NCBI RefSeq assembly: GCF_035917275.1 | Contig: NZ_CP108509.1 | Location: forward strand, 434,001 to 498,000 | Source of the DNA: Streptomyces sp. NBC_01237 | GTDB lineage: Bacteria; Actinomycetota; Actinomycetes; Streptomycetales; Streptomycetaceae | Direction: 5' to 3' | DNA length: 64,000 nucleotides | Part shown: in pieces, positions 25,034-33,978 of the stretch | How the letters are laid out: every line of letters starts with the position of its first letter | Position numbering within the stretch: the first letter of the stretch is position 1 | Notes under the pieces: model-generated | What the model was told of the DNA's origin: nothing | Database searches by the model: none | What the model saw: the letters and a program-made list of their open reading frames with translations, nothing else | Translations under genes and position numbers: made by a program

Positions 25034-25684
25034 ATGGGCGAGACGGGCAGGACGCGACGGCGACGGCGCACCCGCGAGGAGACCGAGGCGGATCTGCTGG
25101 ACGCCGCGCGCCGGCTGCTCCGGCGCGACGGGGTGCTCGCCGGCGTGAACCTCCGCGAGATCGCCACCGAGGCCGGTGTGAACCACGGGCAGATCTACCA
25201 GTACTTCGGGACCCGCCAGGCCCTTCTCCGGGCTGCCGCGGCCGACTTGGTGGAACGCCGGGTCGCCGACCAGGACGGCCACTGGGACCTGCCGTTCTCC
25301 GAGCGGCGGGCGGCCATGTTCCGCTACCGCCTGGAGGAGCCCGAACTGGTCCAGCTCGAAGCACTGTTGGCACTCGACGGCGACGACGGCTTCAGCCCGT
25401 TCCCGCGCTTCGCGCAGACCCGCCAGAGCCTGGAACGGGACACCGACGAAGGCGCACTCCCCCAGGACGCGGACGCGGTGGCCGCCCATGTGATGACGGC
25501 CGCCGTACAGATGGGCTACGTCATCTTCCGCGAGGCATACGCTCGTGACACCGGCATTCCGCTGGAGGAACTCGATGAGCGGGCGGCACGCGCCTTCTCC
25601 CTCATGATGTCCGGCCTCACGGCCCCGCCGCCGGAGCAGGCACCGGCGGGTGACGGGCACGCCGGGCCGGCCGGCCCTCGGTGA
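25034..25684 (+). CDS. TetR/AcrR family transcriptional regulator
   Basis: 216 residues. The HTH reads ADLLDAARRLLRRDG, VNLREIATEAGVNHGQIYQYFGTRQALL, a standard TetR DNA-binding domain preceded by an Arg-rich tail. The C-terminal half (about 75-195) is the ligand domain. ATG 25034 follows GACGAGGAGCAGCG. It is divergent from the CoA-transferase/MFS/amidase operon across a 23-bp perfect palindrome and probably represses it until the substrate or its CoA ester is present. Confidence 0.9.
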   Translation: MGETGRTRRRRRTREETEADLLDAARRLLRRDGVLAGVNLREIATEAGVNHGQIYQYFGTRQALLRAAAADLVERRVADQDGHWDLPFSERRAAMFRYRLEEPELVQLEALLALDGDDGFSPFPRFAQTRQSLERDTDEGALPQDADAVAAHVMTAAVQMGYVIFREAYARDTGIPLEELDERAARAFSLMMSGLTAPPPEQAPAGDGHAGPAGPR

Positions 25685-25918
25685 TGCCGCGTCAGCACGG
25701 CGGCAACAGCCTCGTACGGCGGCTCCGCCGAACCACGCGCCGCGCACCTGGGCAGGCCGCGCCTCGGGGTGGGTGGCAGCGCACGCGGGCCCGGCCCGCC
25801 ACCTGGCCTCGGCGCGGGTACCGCACGCGGGCCGGGCCGCCTCCGGCCGGCGCTTCGGGCGCGCGGTTCGACCCGCGGTTCGACGGGCGGGGATCGTCAG
25901 CGCCCGCCCCGTCCCGTA

Positions 25919-27769
25919 CTATCCCCGCGGCGGTGCCTCATGGGCTGTCGGATGACCGCACCGGAACAGCGGGTCACGGGTGTCGAAGGGGACGTCCTCC
26001 CGCGCGGCCTCGACGGCGCCCATGGAGGAGGGAAGGTCGAACGGAAGAGTTCCGGACAGCGGCGCCCGGCCGAGGGCCGCGTCGAGCACTAGTTCGTCAT
26101 CGGCGCCGAACTCGCCGATGAGGAAGGCCGCGTGGCCGGTCAGCGGAGTAAGGATCGCAGGGCGGTCGAGATGGACGGCGAGGCAGGTGGGAACGGCGGA
26201 GGCGACGGAGCGCAGCCGCTCCGTCTCCAGGGCCGGGAACTCCAGTGAGCCGCTGTGGAAGAACTGTTCCAGGAAGCCCTCGCGCTTCTCGTACGGTGCG
26301 GTGATCCGGAGGATCGCGGCGTCGGCGTCCTCGGGCCGGTCCACGACGGTGCCGTAGCGGGCGGCGACGGCCGGATCGATTCCCTCGACGTACAGTCGCC
26401 GCCCGGCGACCGGATGCCCGGAGAGGTGGACGAGCGAGCGTCGCTGGACGCGACGGCCGTGCTCCCGGCCGGTCGCATCGCCGACCGCTGCGGCCGCGGC
26501 GTCCGGGTCGACGTAAGGATCCTCGAAAAGACCGAGGCGGAACTTGTCGCGCAGGATGCGGCGGGCGGATTCGTCGATCCGCGCTTCGCTGACCGCGCCT
26601 GAGCCGACGGCACTCAGGATCAGCTCGGGGTCTGTCTCACCGCCGAGTTGGTCGGCGCCGGCGTCCAGGACCAGCACGACCTGCTCGGCCACCGACAGTT
26701 CCTCGACGCCCCAGTGACGTGGCGGGAAGGTGGTGATGCCGGGGACCTCGGTGCCCGTGATGGCGTTGAAGTCGGTGCAGACCACACCGTCGAAGCCGTA
26801 ACGGCCGCGCAGCAGGCCGGTGATGACGTCCCGGTTGAAGTTGGCGCCGACCTCGGACAGGCCCGATCCCGAAGGGATGGCGTACGCGGGCATGATCTGC
26901 GCGGTGCCGGCCTCGAAGGCGGCCTCGAAGGGAAGCAGGTGGTGCTCGAACGCGCCGCCCGGGTAGACCAGTCGGCGGCCTGCGGCGAAGTGCGAGTCCT
27001 CGCCGTGCGCTTGGGGGCCGCCGCCGGGGAAGTGCTTGGTCATGCAGGCGACACTGTCCGGGCCGAGCCGCTCGCCCTGGAGGCCGCGGATGTAGGCGGT
27101 GATCATCCGGCACGCGCGGCCGGCGTCCTCGCCGAAGGTGCCGCTGATCCGGGCCCACCGCGGTTCGGTGGCGAGGTCGGCCATCGGGTGGATGGCGAGA
27201 CGGATGCCGACGGCCCGCAGTTCGCGGCCGATCAGGGCGGCGTACTCCTCCACCAGGTCCGGGTCGTCGGTGGCCGCGAGGCCGATCGGCTCGGGGCCGG
27301 CGCTGAAGCCGCCACCGGTGTGCGCGGTGGCGGGGTTGGCGGTGAAGCCGTGCCGGGGGTCGGAGGCGAGGGTGACCGGGATGCTGAGGCGTTCGGCGGC
27401 GGCGAGCCCCTGGACGTGGTTGTTCCACTCGGCCATCGTGCGGGCGTCGGGGACGGCCATCATGGCGAAGGCGGTCAGACCGCGTCCGGTGATCAGCTCG
27501 ACACCGGTCGGGATGCCGTTCCCGGTGAGGGCCGGGCGAGCCTCCCCGGCGGGTCCGGCGCCCCCTGCCTCCCCGGTCTCCCCGGTCTCCCCCACCATCA
27601 TCCGGCCGTGGCACATCAGCGCGGCCTTTTCCTCCAGGGTCATCCGGTTCAGCAGGTCGTCGACGCGCTCCTCGACCGGCAGCCGGGGGTCCTCGTAGGG
27701 CTCCATGGTGCCGTTGTGATTGAGGTCGCGGAACGGCGTCCCGTCGTGGTGGCGCAGCAGGTTCAGCAT
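25919..27769 (-). CDS. Glycoside hydrolase family 3 protein (beta-glucosidase-like)
   Basis: 616 residues. The N-terminal TIM-barrel domain shows LLNRMTLEEKAALMCHG, LASDPRHGFTANPATAHTGGG, CMTKHFPGGGPQAHGEDSHF and FDGVVCTDFNAITG, where the Asp of TDFN is the GH3 nucleophile. The C-terminal alpha/beta sandwich follows (LEFPALETERLRSVASAV). There is no signal peptide, so it acts in the cytoplasm on imported glycosides. The Gly-Glu-Thr-rich insertion near residue 62 is a short in-frame repeat. Its start overlaps the stop of the phosphatase-like gene by 7 bp, so the two are coupled. Neighbouring family-5 ABC genes may feed it. Confidence 0.87.
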   Translation of the reverse strand: MLNLLRHHDGTPFRDLNHNGTMEPYEDPRLPVEERVDDLLNRMTLEEKAALMCHGRMMVGETGETGEAGGAGPAGEARPALTGNGIPTGVELITGRGLTAFAMMAVPDARTMAEWNNHVQGLAAAERLSIPVTLASDPRHGFTANPATAHTGGGFSAGPEPIGLAATDDPDLVEEYAALIGRELRAVGIRLAIHPMADLATEPRWARISGTFGEDAGRACRMITAYIRGLQGERLGPDSVACMTKHFPGGGPQAHGEDSHFAAGRRLVYPGGAFEHHLLPFEAAFEAGTAQIMPAYAIPSGSGLSEVGANFNRDVITGLLRGRYGFDGVVCTDFNAITGTEVPGITTFPPRHWGVEELSVAEQVVLVLDAGADQLGGETDPELILSAVGSGAVSEARIDESARRILRDKFRLGLFEDPYVDPDAAAAAVGDATGREHGRRVQRRSLVHLSGHPVAGRRLYVEGIDPAVAARYGTVVDRPEDADAAILRITAPYEKREGFLEQFFHSGSLEFPALETERLRSVASAVPTCLAVHLDRPAILTPLTGHAAFLIGEFGADDELVLDAALGRAPLSGTLPFDLPSSMGAVEAAREDVPFDTRDPLFRCGHPTAHEAPPRG

Positions 27770-28500
27770 GCCGCGACCTCTGCGGCGGTCTTGGCGCGGA
27801 AGGCGTCCAGGGTGGAGGTGGAGGTTCCGCAGGCGGCCAGGAAGGCCGCTGCCCCGTGTCGGGCGCGGACGAGGTCGAGGAAGGCGGTCATCGCCTCGGC
27901 CGGGGCCTCCAGCAGCGGCGCGGGAGCCGCTCCGCGGGTGTTGAGGGCGGCGGAGTGGGTGGGGTGGCGCTCGGCGAGGTGGGCGAAGATCTGCGGCAGG
28001 GCTTCGGAAGTGCGGGCGTAGTCGGCGACGATCGCCTCGGTGGGAACGCCGAGCAGTTCGAGCAGCAGCGCGGTGATCAGACCGGTGCGGTCCTTGCCTG
28101 CGGCACAGTGCAGCAGGACACCGCCGGGGCGGGCGGCGGCCTCGACCGCGGTGGTGACGGCATCGGGTGCCTGCTCGGCCATCAGCAGGTAGAAGGCTCC
28201 GAGATCCGCGGCGGTGGTCATGGTCCGCATGGCCGCCATGACGGCGTCGGTGGTGGGATCCATCCGGGCGGCTATGACGTTGATCCCCGCAGCCTCGGCG
28301 GCGGCCCAGTCGGCGGGGTCGGACTCGGCGGCGCCCCGCAGGTCGACGACGGTGCGGATGTCGTGGTCACGCAGCTGGGCGACCGTGGCGTGGTCGGCGC
28401 GGGGGAAGGGCTGGGCCGAGCGGTAGAGCACGCCCGGACGGATCCGCGAGCCCTGAGGGTCGGTGCCGAGTGCGGGGTCACGGAAATTGACCAGGGACAT
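27763..28500 (-). CDS. Tyrosine-protein phosphatase-like protein (IphP-type)
   Basis: 245 residues. The active-site P-loop is LLHCAAGKDRTGLITALLL, matching HCxxGKDRTG of the IphP/tyrosine phosphatase family. The N terminus, NFRDPALG...RPGVLYRSAQP and VVDLRGAAE, is also diagnostic. ATG 28500 follows GAAAGG; an upstream ATG at 28515 lacks a site. Such proteins act on phosphotyrosine, phosphoinositides or phosphorylated metabolites. Its overlap with the GH3 gene suggests that its substrate could be a phosphorylated sugar or glycoside, but this is inference. Confidence 0.85.
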   Translation of the reverse strand: MSLVNFRDPALGTDPQGSRIRPGVLYRSAQPFPRADHATVAQLRDHDIRTVVDLRGAAESDPADWAAAEAAGINVIAARMDPTTDAVMAAMRTMTTAADLGAFYLLMAEQAPDAVTTAVEAAARPGGVLLHCAAGKDRTGLITALLLELLGVPTEAIVADYARTSEALPQIFAHLAERHPTHSAALNTRGAAPAPLLEAPAEAMTAFLDLVRARHGAAAFLAACGTSTSTLDAFRAKTAAEVAAC

Positions 28501-28627
28501 AAGTGAGCCTTTCATGGCAATTCGCTCGTACGAGAGAAGGAGGTAGCGGGAGAGGAGGTCAATAAGTGGGTGGGCGCGGGAGAGGGGGGTCACAAGCGGG
28601 CGGGCGCGGGAGAGCCGGCCGGACCGG

Positions 28628-29227
28628 TCAGCGGCCGGGGCGCAGGACTTCCCGGTACGCCTCGGCCCATTCGTCCAGCAGGCCGGCCTCCGAGTCGACC
28701 ATGATGTGGCGCTGGATCATGCCGCTGAGCATCGCGCCGAGCGCCCAGGGGCGCAGATCGGCGTGCGGGTCGCTGCCGAGCCGATCGGCGGCGATGAGTG
28801 CGGCCCGTCGGCCGAACGTGTCGACCAGGATGAGCGCACAGTCGCGCACCGAGCGCACCTCCAGGAGGCCTCGGCGCAGCCGGCGGCGGCGGGCGGTGTG
28901 CTCGGCAAGCTCCTCAAGACGGCCGTCGGAGACGGTCAGGGCGTGGCCGAACGCCTCCCAGAGGCCGAGCTCCGCCGGCGCTTCGGCGAAGGCGTCGAGG
29001 ATGACCTGTCCGAAGGCCCCGCCGAAGAGCAGGGCTTCCTTGGTCGCGTAGTAGCGGAAGAAGGTGCGGTGGGCGACGTCGGCCCGTCGGCAGATCTGGT
29101 CGACCGTGGTGTGTTCGAAGCCCTGCTCCTCGAAGAGGTCGAGCGCCGCCGTGCGGATGGCCTCGCGGGTGCGCGCCTTCTTGCGGTCGCGCATTCCCAG
29201 TTCCGTCACGGGGCCCGTCTCCTGCAT
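28628..29227 (-). CDS. TetR/AcrR family transcriptional regulator
   Basis: 199 residues. The HTH segment is REAIRTAALDLFEEQGFEHTTVDQICRRADVAHRTFFRYYATKEALL. ATG 29227 lies about 10 bp after AAGGAG; the frame is open to 29296 without a site. The C-terminal domain resembles that of the TetR_C_17/MftR type. The gene lies between the GH3-phosphatase pair on the same strand and the divergent ABC importer operon, with palindromes in the intergenic region, so it likely controls both transport and hydrolysis. Confidence 0.88.
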   Translation of the reverse strand: MQETGPVTELGMRDRKKARTREAIRTAALDLFEEQGFEHTTVDQICRRADVAHRTFFRYYATKEALLFGGAFGQVILDAFAEAPAELGLWEAFGHALTVSDGRLEELAEHTARRRRLRRGLLEVRSVRDCALILVDTFGRRAALIAADRLGSDPHADLRPWALGAMLSGMIQRHIMVDSEAGLLDEWAEAYREVLRPGR

Positions 29228-29378
29228 CGGTCTGCCGCTCCTTGTTGTCTGCCCGTCGCCGGGCGCCGGTCGTGACGGTGCGTCGTGCACCGCCACGACC
29301 AGTACCGAACCATGTCCGGCCGGGCCCGCTCAAGGCGCGTGCCAACTCTTCGGCAGCTGGTCACGGGGTGTTTGCACA

Positions 29379-29405
29379 ACTGCCTTTTGGCAGTACTGCC
29401 AGTTC
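29379..29405. promoter_or_regulatory. Overlapping palindromes upstream of the ABC importer operon
   Basis: ACTGCC (29379-29384) and GGCAGT (29389-29394) form a dyad around TTTT, and GGCAGTACTGCC (29389-29400) is itself a perfect palindrome, with a further AGTT following. The repeats sit in the promoter region of the ABC operon and are likely operators for the adjacent TetR protein. Confidence 0.55.
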
Positions 29406-29476
29406 CGAAATGGTGTGGGTGGCGGCAGCCCCGCGCTGCTGTTCCCCCTCCGTGCTCCGAGAAGATCCGAGGAAAC

Positions 29477-31039
29477 ATGAAGCGGCACACGCACCTGCTC
29501 GCGGCCACGGCCTGCGCACTCACCGTCGCCCTGACCGCCGGCGCCTGCACAGCGTCCGACAACGCCGTGTCCGGCGGCGGCGCCACCGGGTCCGCCGGCC
29601 CCGACGGCCCCGCGATCGACGGCGGCACCCTCAAGGTCGGCCTGGACCGCCCCTTCACCAAGCTCGACCCGGCCGACGGCACGCTGACCTCGATGCCGAT
29701 GATGATCCTGGCCAACGCGCTGTACGACCCGTTGATGGTCAACGGGGACAACGGCGTCGTGAAGCCCTATCTGGCCCAGGCGTTCACCTCTGACGCGGAC
29801 GCCACCGGCTGGACCCTGAAGTTGCGCGAGGGAGTGAAGTTCAGCGATGGCAAGCCACTGGACGCCCAGGCCGTCGTCGACCATGTGAAGCGGCTCGCCA
29901 AGCCGGAGAGCACCTGCACCTGCGCCGCCGACGCCGCCACCATCGCCACCCTCGAAGCGAACGGCCCCGCCACCGTCGACTTCACCCTCAAGGCCCCCAA
30001 CGCCGCCTTCCCCAGCCTCTTCACCCGCTCGCTCGGTTATGTCTCCCAGGCCCCCACCGGCGCGGCTCCGGCGGTCGGATCCGGTCCGTACACGGTGGAG
30101 AGCGTCCAGCCAGGCGTCTCGGTCACCGTGGCACGCAACCCCGCCTACTGGGGTGCCAAGGGCCACGCGGACAAGATCGTCTACAAGGTGCTTCCGGACT
30201 CCGACAGCCGCTACCAGTCACTGCGCTCCGGCGACGCGGACCTGATCTGGACCGAGACCCCGGCCCAGCTCAAGCAGGCCGGCGGCGCCGGTCTGCGCAC
30301 GGCCACCGGGCCCGGCTCCACCTCCACCGTCCTGCTCAACACCAAGGCCGCGCCCTTCGACGACCCGCGCGTGCGCCGGGCCCTCCAATACGCCGTCGAC
30401 CGGGAAGCCGTCGAGAAGGTCGTCTACCTCGGTCAGGGCCAGGTCTCGAACGGCCCGATCGGCTCCGCCTCCCCCTACCGGGCGGCCGGCGCGAGCGGCT
30501 ATCCGGCCCACGATCCCGCGAAGGCCCGTGCCCTGCTCGCGGACGCCGGTCACTCTGACCTCTCCTTCGAATACCTGGTCGACAACCGTCCCGAGAGCCA
30601 GCAACGCGCCACCACCCTGCAGCAGATGTTCGCCGAGGCCGGGGTGAAGATGACCATCAAGCCGGTGGACACCGCGAGCCTGAACACGGCGATGTTCCAG
30701 CGCAAGTTCCAGGTGCTGGACTTCGTCACCAGCATGTTCGGTGACACCGACACCGCGCTGAACAGCCTGTTCACCGCCGACTCGCCCTACAACTTCACGG
30801 GTTACGGCAGCCCCGGGGCGAGCAGGGCGATCGGGGCCGGGCGGGCCGAGCCGGACGCGGCCAAGCGCGGCACCTCCTACGGCAAGGCCGCCGACGCGGT
30901 CGTCCGGGACGCACCGATGCTCTTCCTCACCGAGAACCCGGCCGGTTTCCTCGCCACGGCCGAGGTCGGCGGCCTGCCCGACGTGTCCCGGCGAACCGTC
31001 ATCAGCGTGTCCCCGGCCACCCTGTGGGTGAAGAAGTGA
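29477..31039 (+). CDS. ABC transporter substrate-binding protein, family 5 lipoprotein
   Basis: 520 residues. The signal peptide MKRHTHLLAATACALTVAL ends in a lipobox-like TAGAC, so the mature protein is probably a membrane-anchored lipoprotein. The fold of SBP family 5 (peptides, nickel, some oligosaccharides) is seen in GGTLKVGLDRPFTKLDPADG, GWTLKLREGVKFSDGKPLDAQ, YWGAKGHADKIVYKVLPDSD and VRRALQYAVDREAVEKVVY. ATG 29477 follows GAGGAAAC. It is the first gene of a five-gene operon and delivers a ligand to the permeases below. A family-5 receptor next to a GH3 glycosidase suggests that glycosides, and not only peptides, should be considered. Confidence 0.9.
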   Translation: MKRHTHLLAATACALTVALTAGACTASDNAVSGGGATGSAGPDGPAIDGGTLKVGLDRPFTKLDPADGTLTSMPMMILANALYDPLMVNGDNGVVKPYLAQAFTSDADATGWTLKLREGVKFSDGKPLDAQAVVDHVKRLAKPESTCTCAADAATIATLEANGPATVDFTLKAPNAAFPSLFTRSLGYVSQAPTGAAPAVGSGPYTVESVQPGVSVTVARNPAYWGAKGHADKIVYKVLPDSDSRYQSLRSGDADLIWTETPAQLKQAGGAGLRTATGPGSTSTVLLNTKAAPFDDPRVRRALQYAVDREAVEKVVYLGQGQVSNGPIGSASPYRAAGASGYPAHDPAKARALLADAGHSDLSFEYLVDNRPESQQRATTLQQMFAEAGVKMTIKPVDTASLNTAMFQRKFQVLDFVTSMFGDTDTALNSLFTADSPYNFTGYGSPGASRAIGAGRAEPDAAKRGTSYGKAADAVVRDAPMLFLTENPAGFLATAEVGGLPDVSRRTVISVSPATLWVKK

Positions 31040-31995
31040 CGTCCCGGATCCTCGGTGCGGCGGCGCCGCCGGCCCGAGCCGCCGCCGTACTGCTGCTGGT
31101 CATGCTCGCGGCACTCACCCTGCCGCACCTGATGCCGGGATCCCCGGCACTCGCCGCGCTCGGGCCCACCGCCACACCTGAACAGGTCACCGCGTACGAG
31201 GCGCAGCTGGGGCTGGACGAGAACGTGCTGTCGGCGACCTGGCGCTGGCTCGGCGCCGCCCTGCACGGCGACCTCGGGCAGTCGCTGAGCACCGGCACCC
31301 CCGTCACCACCGAGCTCGCCGACCGGATCCCGGTCACGCTCGAACTCTTCGTCGCCGCCCAGTTGGTGGCACTCTGCATCGCCGTGCCGGTGGCCCTGCT
31401 CTCGGCCTGGCGGCCGGGCGGCCCGGTGGACCGGATCGCCACCGCCGGTGCCTTCGTCTGGCTCGCCGTGCCCGGCTTCGTGCTCGGCCTCCTGCTGATC
31501 TGGATCGCCGCCGTCCAGCTGCGTGTCCTGCCCGCCACCGGCTGGACACCGTTCACCGAGGACCCGGCCGGGAACCTGCGGCACCTGGTGCTGCCCGCGC
31601 TCACCCTCGGCCTCACCGAGGCCGCCGTCTTCACCCGCACCTTGCGCGGACAGCTGCTCGACACCCTCGACCAGACATACATCTCCGCCGCCCGCAGCCG
31701 CGGCATGGGCACGGCACGGCTGATGCTGAGGCGCGCGCTGCGGCCGTCCTCGCTGCCGCTGGTCACCCTGATCGGCATCGGCGTCGGGACCTCGCTCGGC
31801 GGATCCGTGCTGGTCGAGACGTTGTTCGGGGTACCGGGCGTCGGCAGCCTCGCCGCCGGCTCCATCAACGCCCGTGACTTCCCCGTCATCCAGGCCGTCA
31901 CCGTGGTCAGCGCCGCCGCCGTCGTCGCCGCCACGCTCGCGGTGGACCTGCTGTACCGCAAGCTCGACCCGAGGATCGCCCATGGCCACCGCTGA
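31036..31995 (+). CDS. ABC transporter permease, DppB-like
   Basis: 319 residues. Six spans and the permease signature near the C terminus, EAAVFTRTLRGQLLDTLDQTYISAARSRGMGTARLMLRRAL, with the EAA loop that contacts the ATPase. The opening sequence LTLPHLMPGSP and the APGG-like ARSRGMG are typical of DppB/OppB. GTG 31036 overlaps the SBP stop as GTGA, so translation is coupled. It pairs with the DppC-like permease that follows. Confidence 0.88.
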   Translation: MTSRILGAAAPPARAAAVLLLVMLAALTLPHLMPGSPALAALGPTATPEQVTAYEAQLGLDENVLSATWRWLGAALHGDLGQSLSTGTPVTTELADRIPVTLELFVAAQLVALCIAVPVALLSAWRPGGPVDRIATAGAFVWLAVPGFVLGLLLIWIAAVQLRVLPATGWTPFTEDPAGNLRHLVLPALTLGLTEAAVFTRTLRGQLLDTLDQTYISAARSRGMGTARLMLRRALRPSSLPLVTLIGIGVGTSLGGSVLVETLFGVPGVGSLAAGSINARDFPVIQAVTVVSAAAVVAATLAVDLLYRKLDPRIAHGHR

Positions 31996-32854
31996 CACCG
32001 CCCTGACGAAGCCCGCCACCACCGCGACCGTCCGTCCGGCCCGGCGACGGCCGTCGCCGGGCGTGCTCGCCGCCGGCGCCTGGCTGGGCGCCGTGGCGCT
32101 CGCGGCGCTGCTGATGCCGATGCTGCCCGGATTCGACCCACTGCACGGAGACTTCGCCGCCCCTTCCGCACCGCCGGGCCCCGGCCACTGGCTGGGCACC
32201 GACGCCTCCGGCCGCGACGTCCTCCAGCGCACCGTCGCCGGCGCCCGCGCCTCCTTCGCGGTCGCCGCCCTCACCATCACTGTCGGCCTGCTCGGCGGTG
32301 GCGCGCTCGGCCTGGCCGCGGGCTGGTTCCGCGGCCCGGTCGACAAGGCCATCGGCTTCGCCACCGACGTCCTGATGTCCGTGCCCACACTGATCCTGGT
32401 GATGATCGTGGTCTCGCTGCGCGGCCCCAGCCTGCCCGTGATCGGTGGCCTGATCGGCCTGTTCACCGTTCCGCACTTCACCCGGGTGGTGCGCGCCGTG
32501 GTGCTCTCGCTCAGCGAGCGCGGCTTCGTCCAGGCCGCCCGGATGATCGGGACCGCGCCCCTGCGCGTGCTGCGCCGCGAAATCGTCCCGCACGTCGCGT
32601 CGGCCTCCCTCACCTTCGCCTTCACCGCGACCACGGTCGCCATCGTCGCCGAGGGCTCCCTCAGCTTTCTCGGCTTCGGCCTGCGTCCGCCGGAGCCGTC
32701 CTGGGGCGGTGTCATCGCCGAGGGCCGCACCATGCTCGGCAGCGCGCCCTGGATCTCGCTGGCCCCGGCAGCGGTGCTCTGCCTCACCGTCCTGGCCCTC
32801 AACTACCTCGGCGAACAGCTGCGTTCGCCCGCACCGAAGGGAGTACGCGCATGA
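31982..32854 (+). CDS. ABC transporter permease, DppC-like
   Basis: 290 residues, DppC/OppC-like with the conserved motif HWLGTDASGRDVLQRTVAGARAS after the first span, and the EAA loop LSERGFVQAARMIGTAPLRVLRREIVPH. About six membrane spans. ATG 31982 overlaps the DppB-like stop by 14 bp, and its own stop overlaps the following ATPase start as ATGA. Confidence 0.88.
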   Translation: MATADTALTKPATTATVRPARRRPSPGVLAAGAWLGAVALAALLMPMLPGFDPLHGDFAAPSAPPGPGHWLGTDASGRDVLQRTVAGARASFAVAALTITVGLLGGGALGLAAGWFRGPVDKAIGFATDVLMSVPTLILVMIVVSLRGPSLPVIGGLIGLFTVPHFTRVVRAVVLSLSERGFVQAARMIGTAPLRVLRREIVPHVASASLTFAFTATTVAIVAEGSLSFLGFGLRPPEPSWGGVIAEGRTMLGSAPWISLAPAAVLCLTVLALNYLGEQLRSPAPKGVRA

Positions 32855-33978
32855 CCGCCCCGAGCCCCGCGCCGAGCGCGGAAACAGGCGTCGTACCGAA
32901 CGCGGGAACCAGCGCGGTGCCGAGTCCGGAAGCCGGCGCCGTACGGAGTGCGCAAGAGCGCGCCGTACCGGATCCCGGCCCCGGCGCCGCCCCGGTGCTG
33001 GACGTCCGCTCGCTCGACACCGTCCTGCACACTCCCGACGGCCGGGAACTGCACATCCTGCACGGCGTCAGCCTCACCATCGACGCCGGTGAATGCCTCG
33101 GTGTGGTCGGCGAGTCCGGCTCCGGCAAGTCGGTCCTCGCCCGCACCGTCCTAGGTGTCCACCCGCGTACCACCATCGTCACCACCAGCGGGCAGGTGCT
33201 CCTCCACGGTGAGGACCTGCTCGACACCACCCCCGTACGGCGCTCCGAACTCCTCGGCACCGGCGTCGCCATGGTCCACCAGGATCCGATGACCTCGCTC
33301 AACCCCGTCGTCCGGATAGCCGACCAGGTCACCGAATCGCTCACCAACCGTCGCCGGCTCTCCCGCCGCGCCCGCCGTGAGAGGGCCGCCGAACTCCTCG
33401 CCGCCGTCGATGTCCCCGACCCGGCCCGACGAGCCCGTGCCTACCCGCACGAACTCTCGGGCGGTCTGCGCCAACGCGTCGGCATCGCCGCGGCCCTGGC
33501 CGGCTCCCCGGCGCTCCTGCTCGCCGACGAACCCACCACCGCACTCGATGTCACCGTCCAGCGCACCGTCCTGGACCTGCTCGACCGCCACCGTGAGACG
33601 CGTGGCCTCGCCACCCTGCTCATCACCCACGACATCGGCCTGCTCTACGGCCGGGCGCGGAGAGTCGCCGTCATGTACGGCGGCCGGATCGTCGAGACCG
33701 GCCCGACCGAGATCGTCACCGAGCGCCCCGCACACCCCTACACCGCCGCGCTGCTGCGCTCCGTCCCCCGCGTCACCGGTCCGCTGCGGCGAACCCTGCC
33801 GGCCATCCCCGGCACACCACCGGACCTCTCCCGACCTGCGACCGGCTGCCCGTTCGCGCCGCGCTGCGAGCGCGCCGAGGCCGTCTGCTCCACAACCACC
33901 CCGCCCGTCCACCCGGCCGGCCCCGGCCACACGGCCACCTGCCACTTCCCCCTGACCAGAGCGGAGAACGCCGCATGA
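32851..33978 (+). CDS. ABC transporter ATP-binding protein, DppD-like
   Basis: 375 residues. Walker A is GESGSGKSVLARTVL, the signature is ELSGGLRQRVGIAAAL and Walker B is ALLLADEPTTALD. The C-terminal CxxC-type region (TGCPFAPRCERAEAVC) is the oligopeptide-transporter C-terminal domain, which often binds an iron-sulfur cluster in this family. The first 50 residues are a Gly/Ala/Glu/Pro-rich tail with the recurring unit E-T-G-V-V-P/N-A-G, unusual for the family. ATG 32851 is coupled to the upstream stop. Confidence 0.9.
   Translation: MTAPSPAPSAETGVVPNAGTSAVPSPEAGAVRSAQERAVPDPGPGAAPVLDVRSLDTVLHTPDGRELHILHGVSLTIDAGECLGVVGESGSGKSVLARTVLGVHPRTTIVTTSGQVLLHGEDLLDTTPVRRSELLGTGVAMVHQDPMTSLNPVVRIADQVTESLTNRRRLSRRARRERAAELLAAVDVPDPARRARAYPHELSGGLRQRVGIAAALAGSPALLLADEPTTALDVTVQRTVLDLLDRHRETRGLATLLITHDIGLLYGRARRVAVMYGGRIVETGPTEIVTERPAHPYTAALLRSVPRVTGPLRRTLPAIPGTPPDLSRPATGCPFAPRCERAEAVCSTTTPPVHPAGPGHTATCHFPLTRAENAA

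Noticed and set aside
30877..32802. A 641-codon minus-strand open frame opposite the ABC permease genes
   Set aside because: Antisense shadow in GC-rich DNA; the plus strand encodes conserved DppB and DppC motifs.
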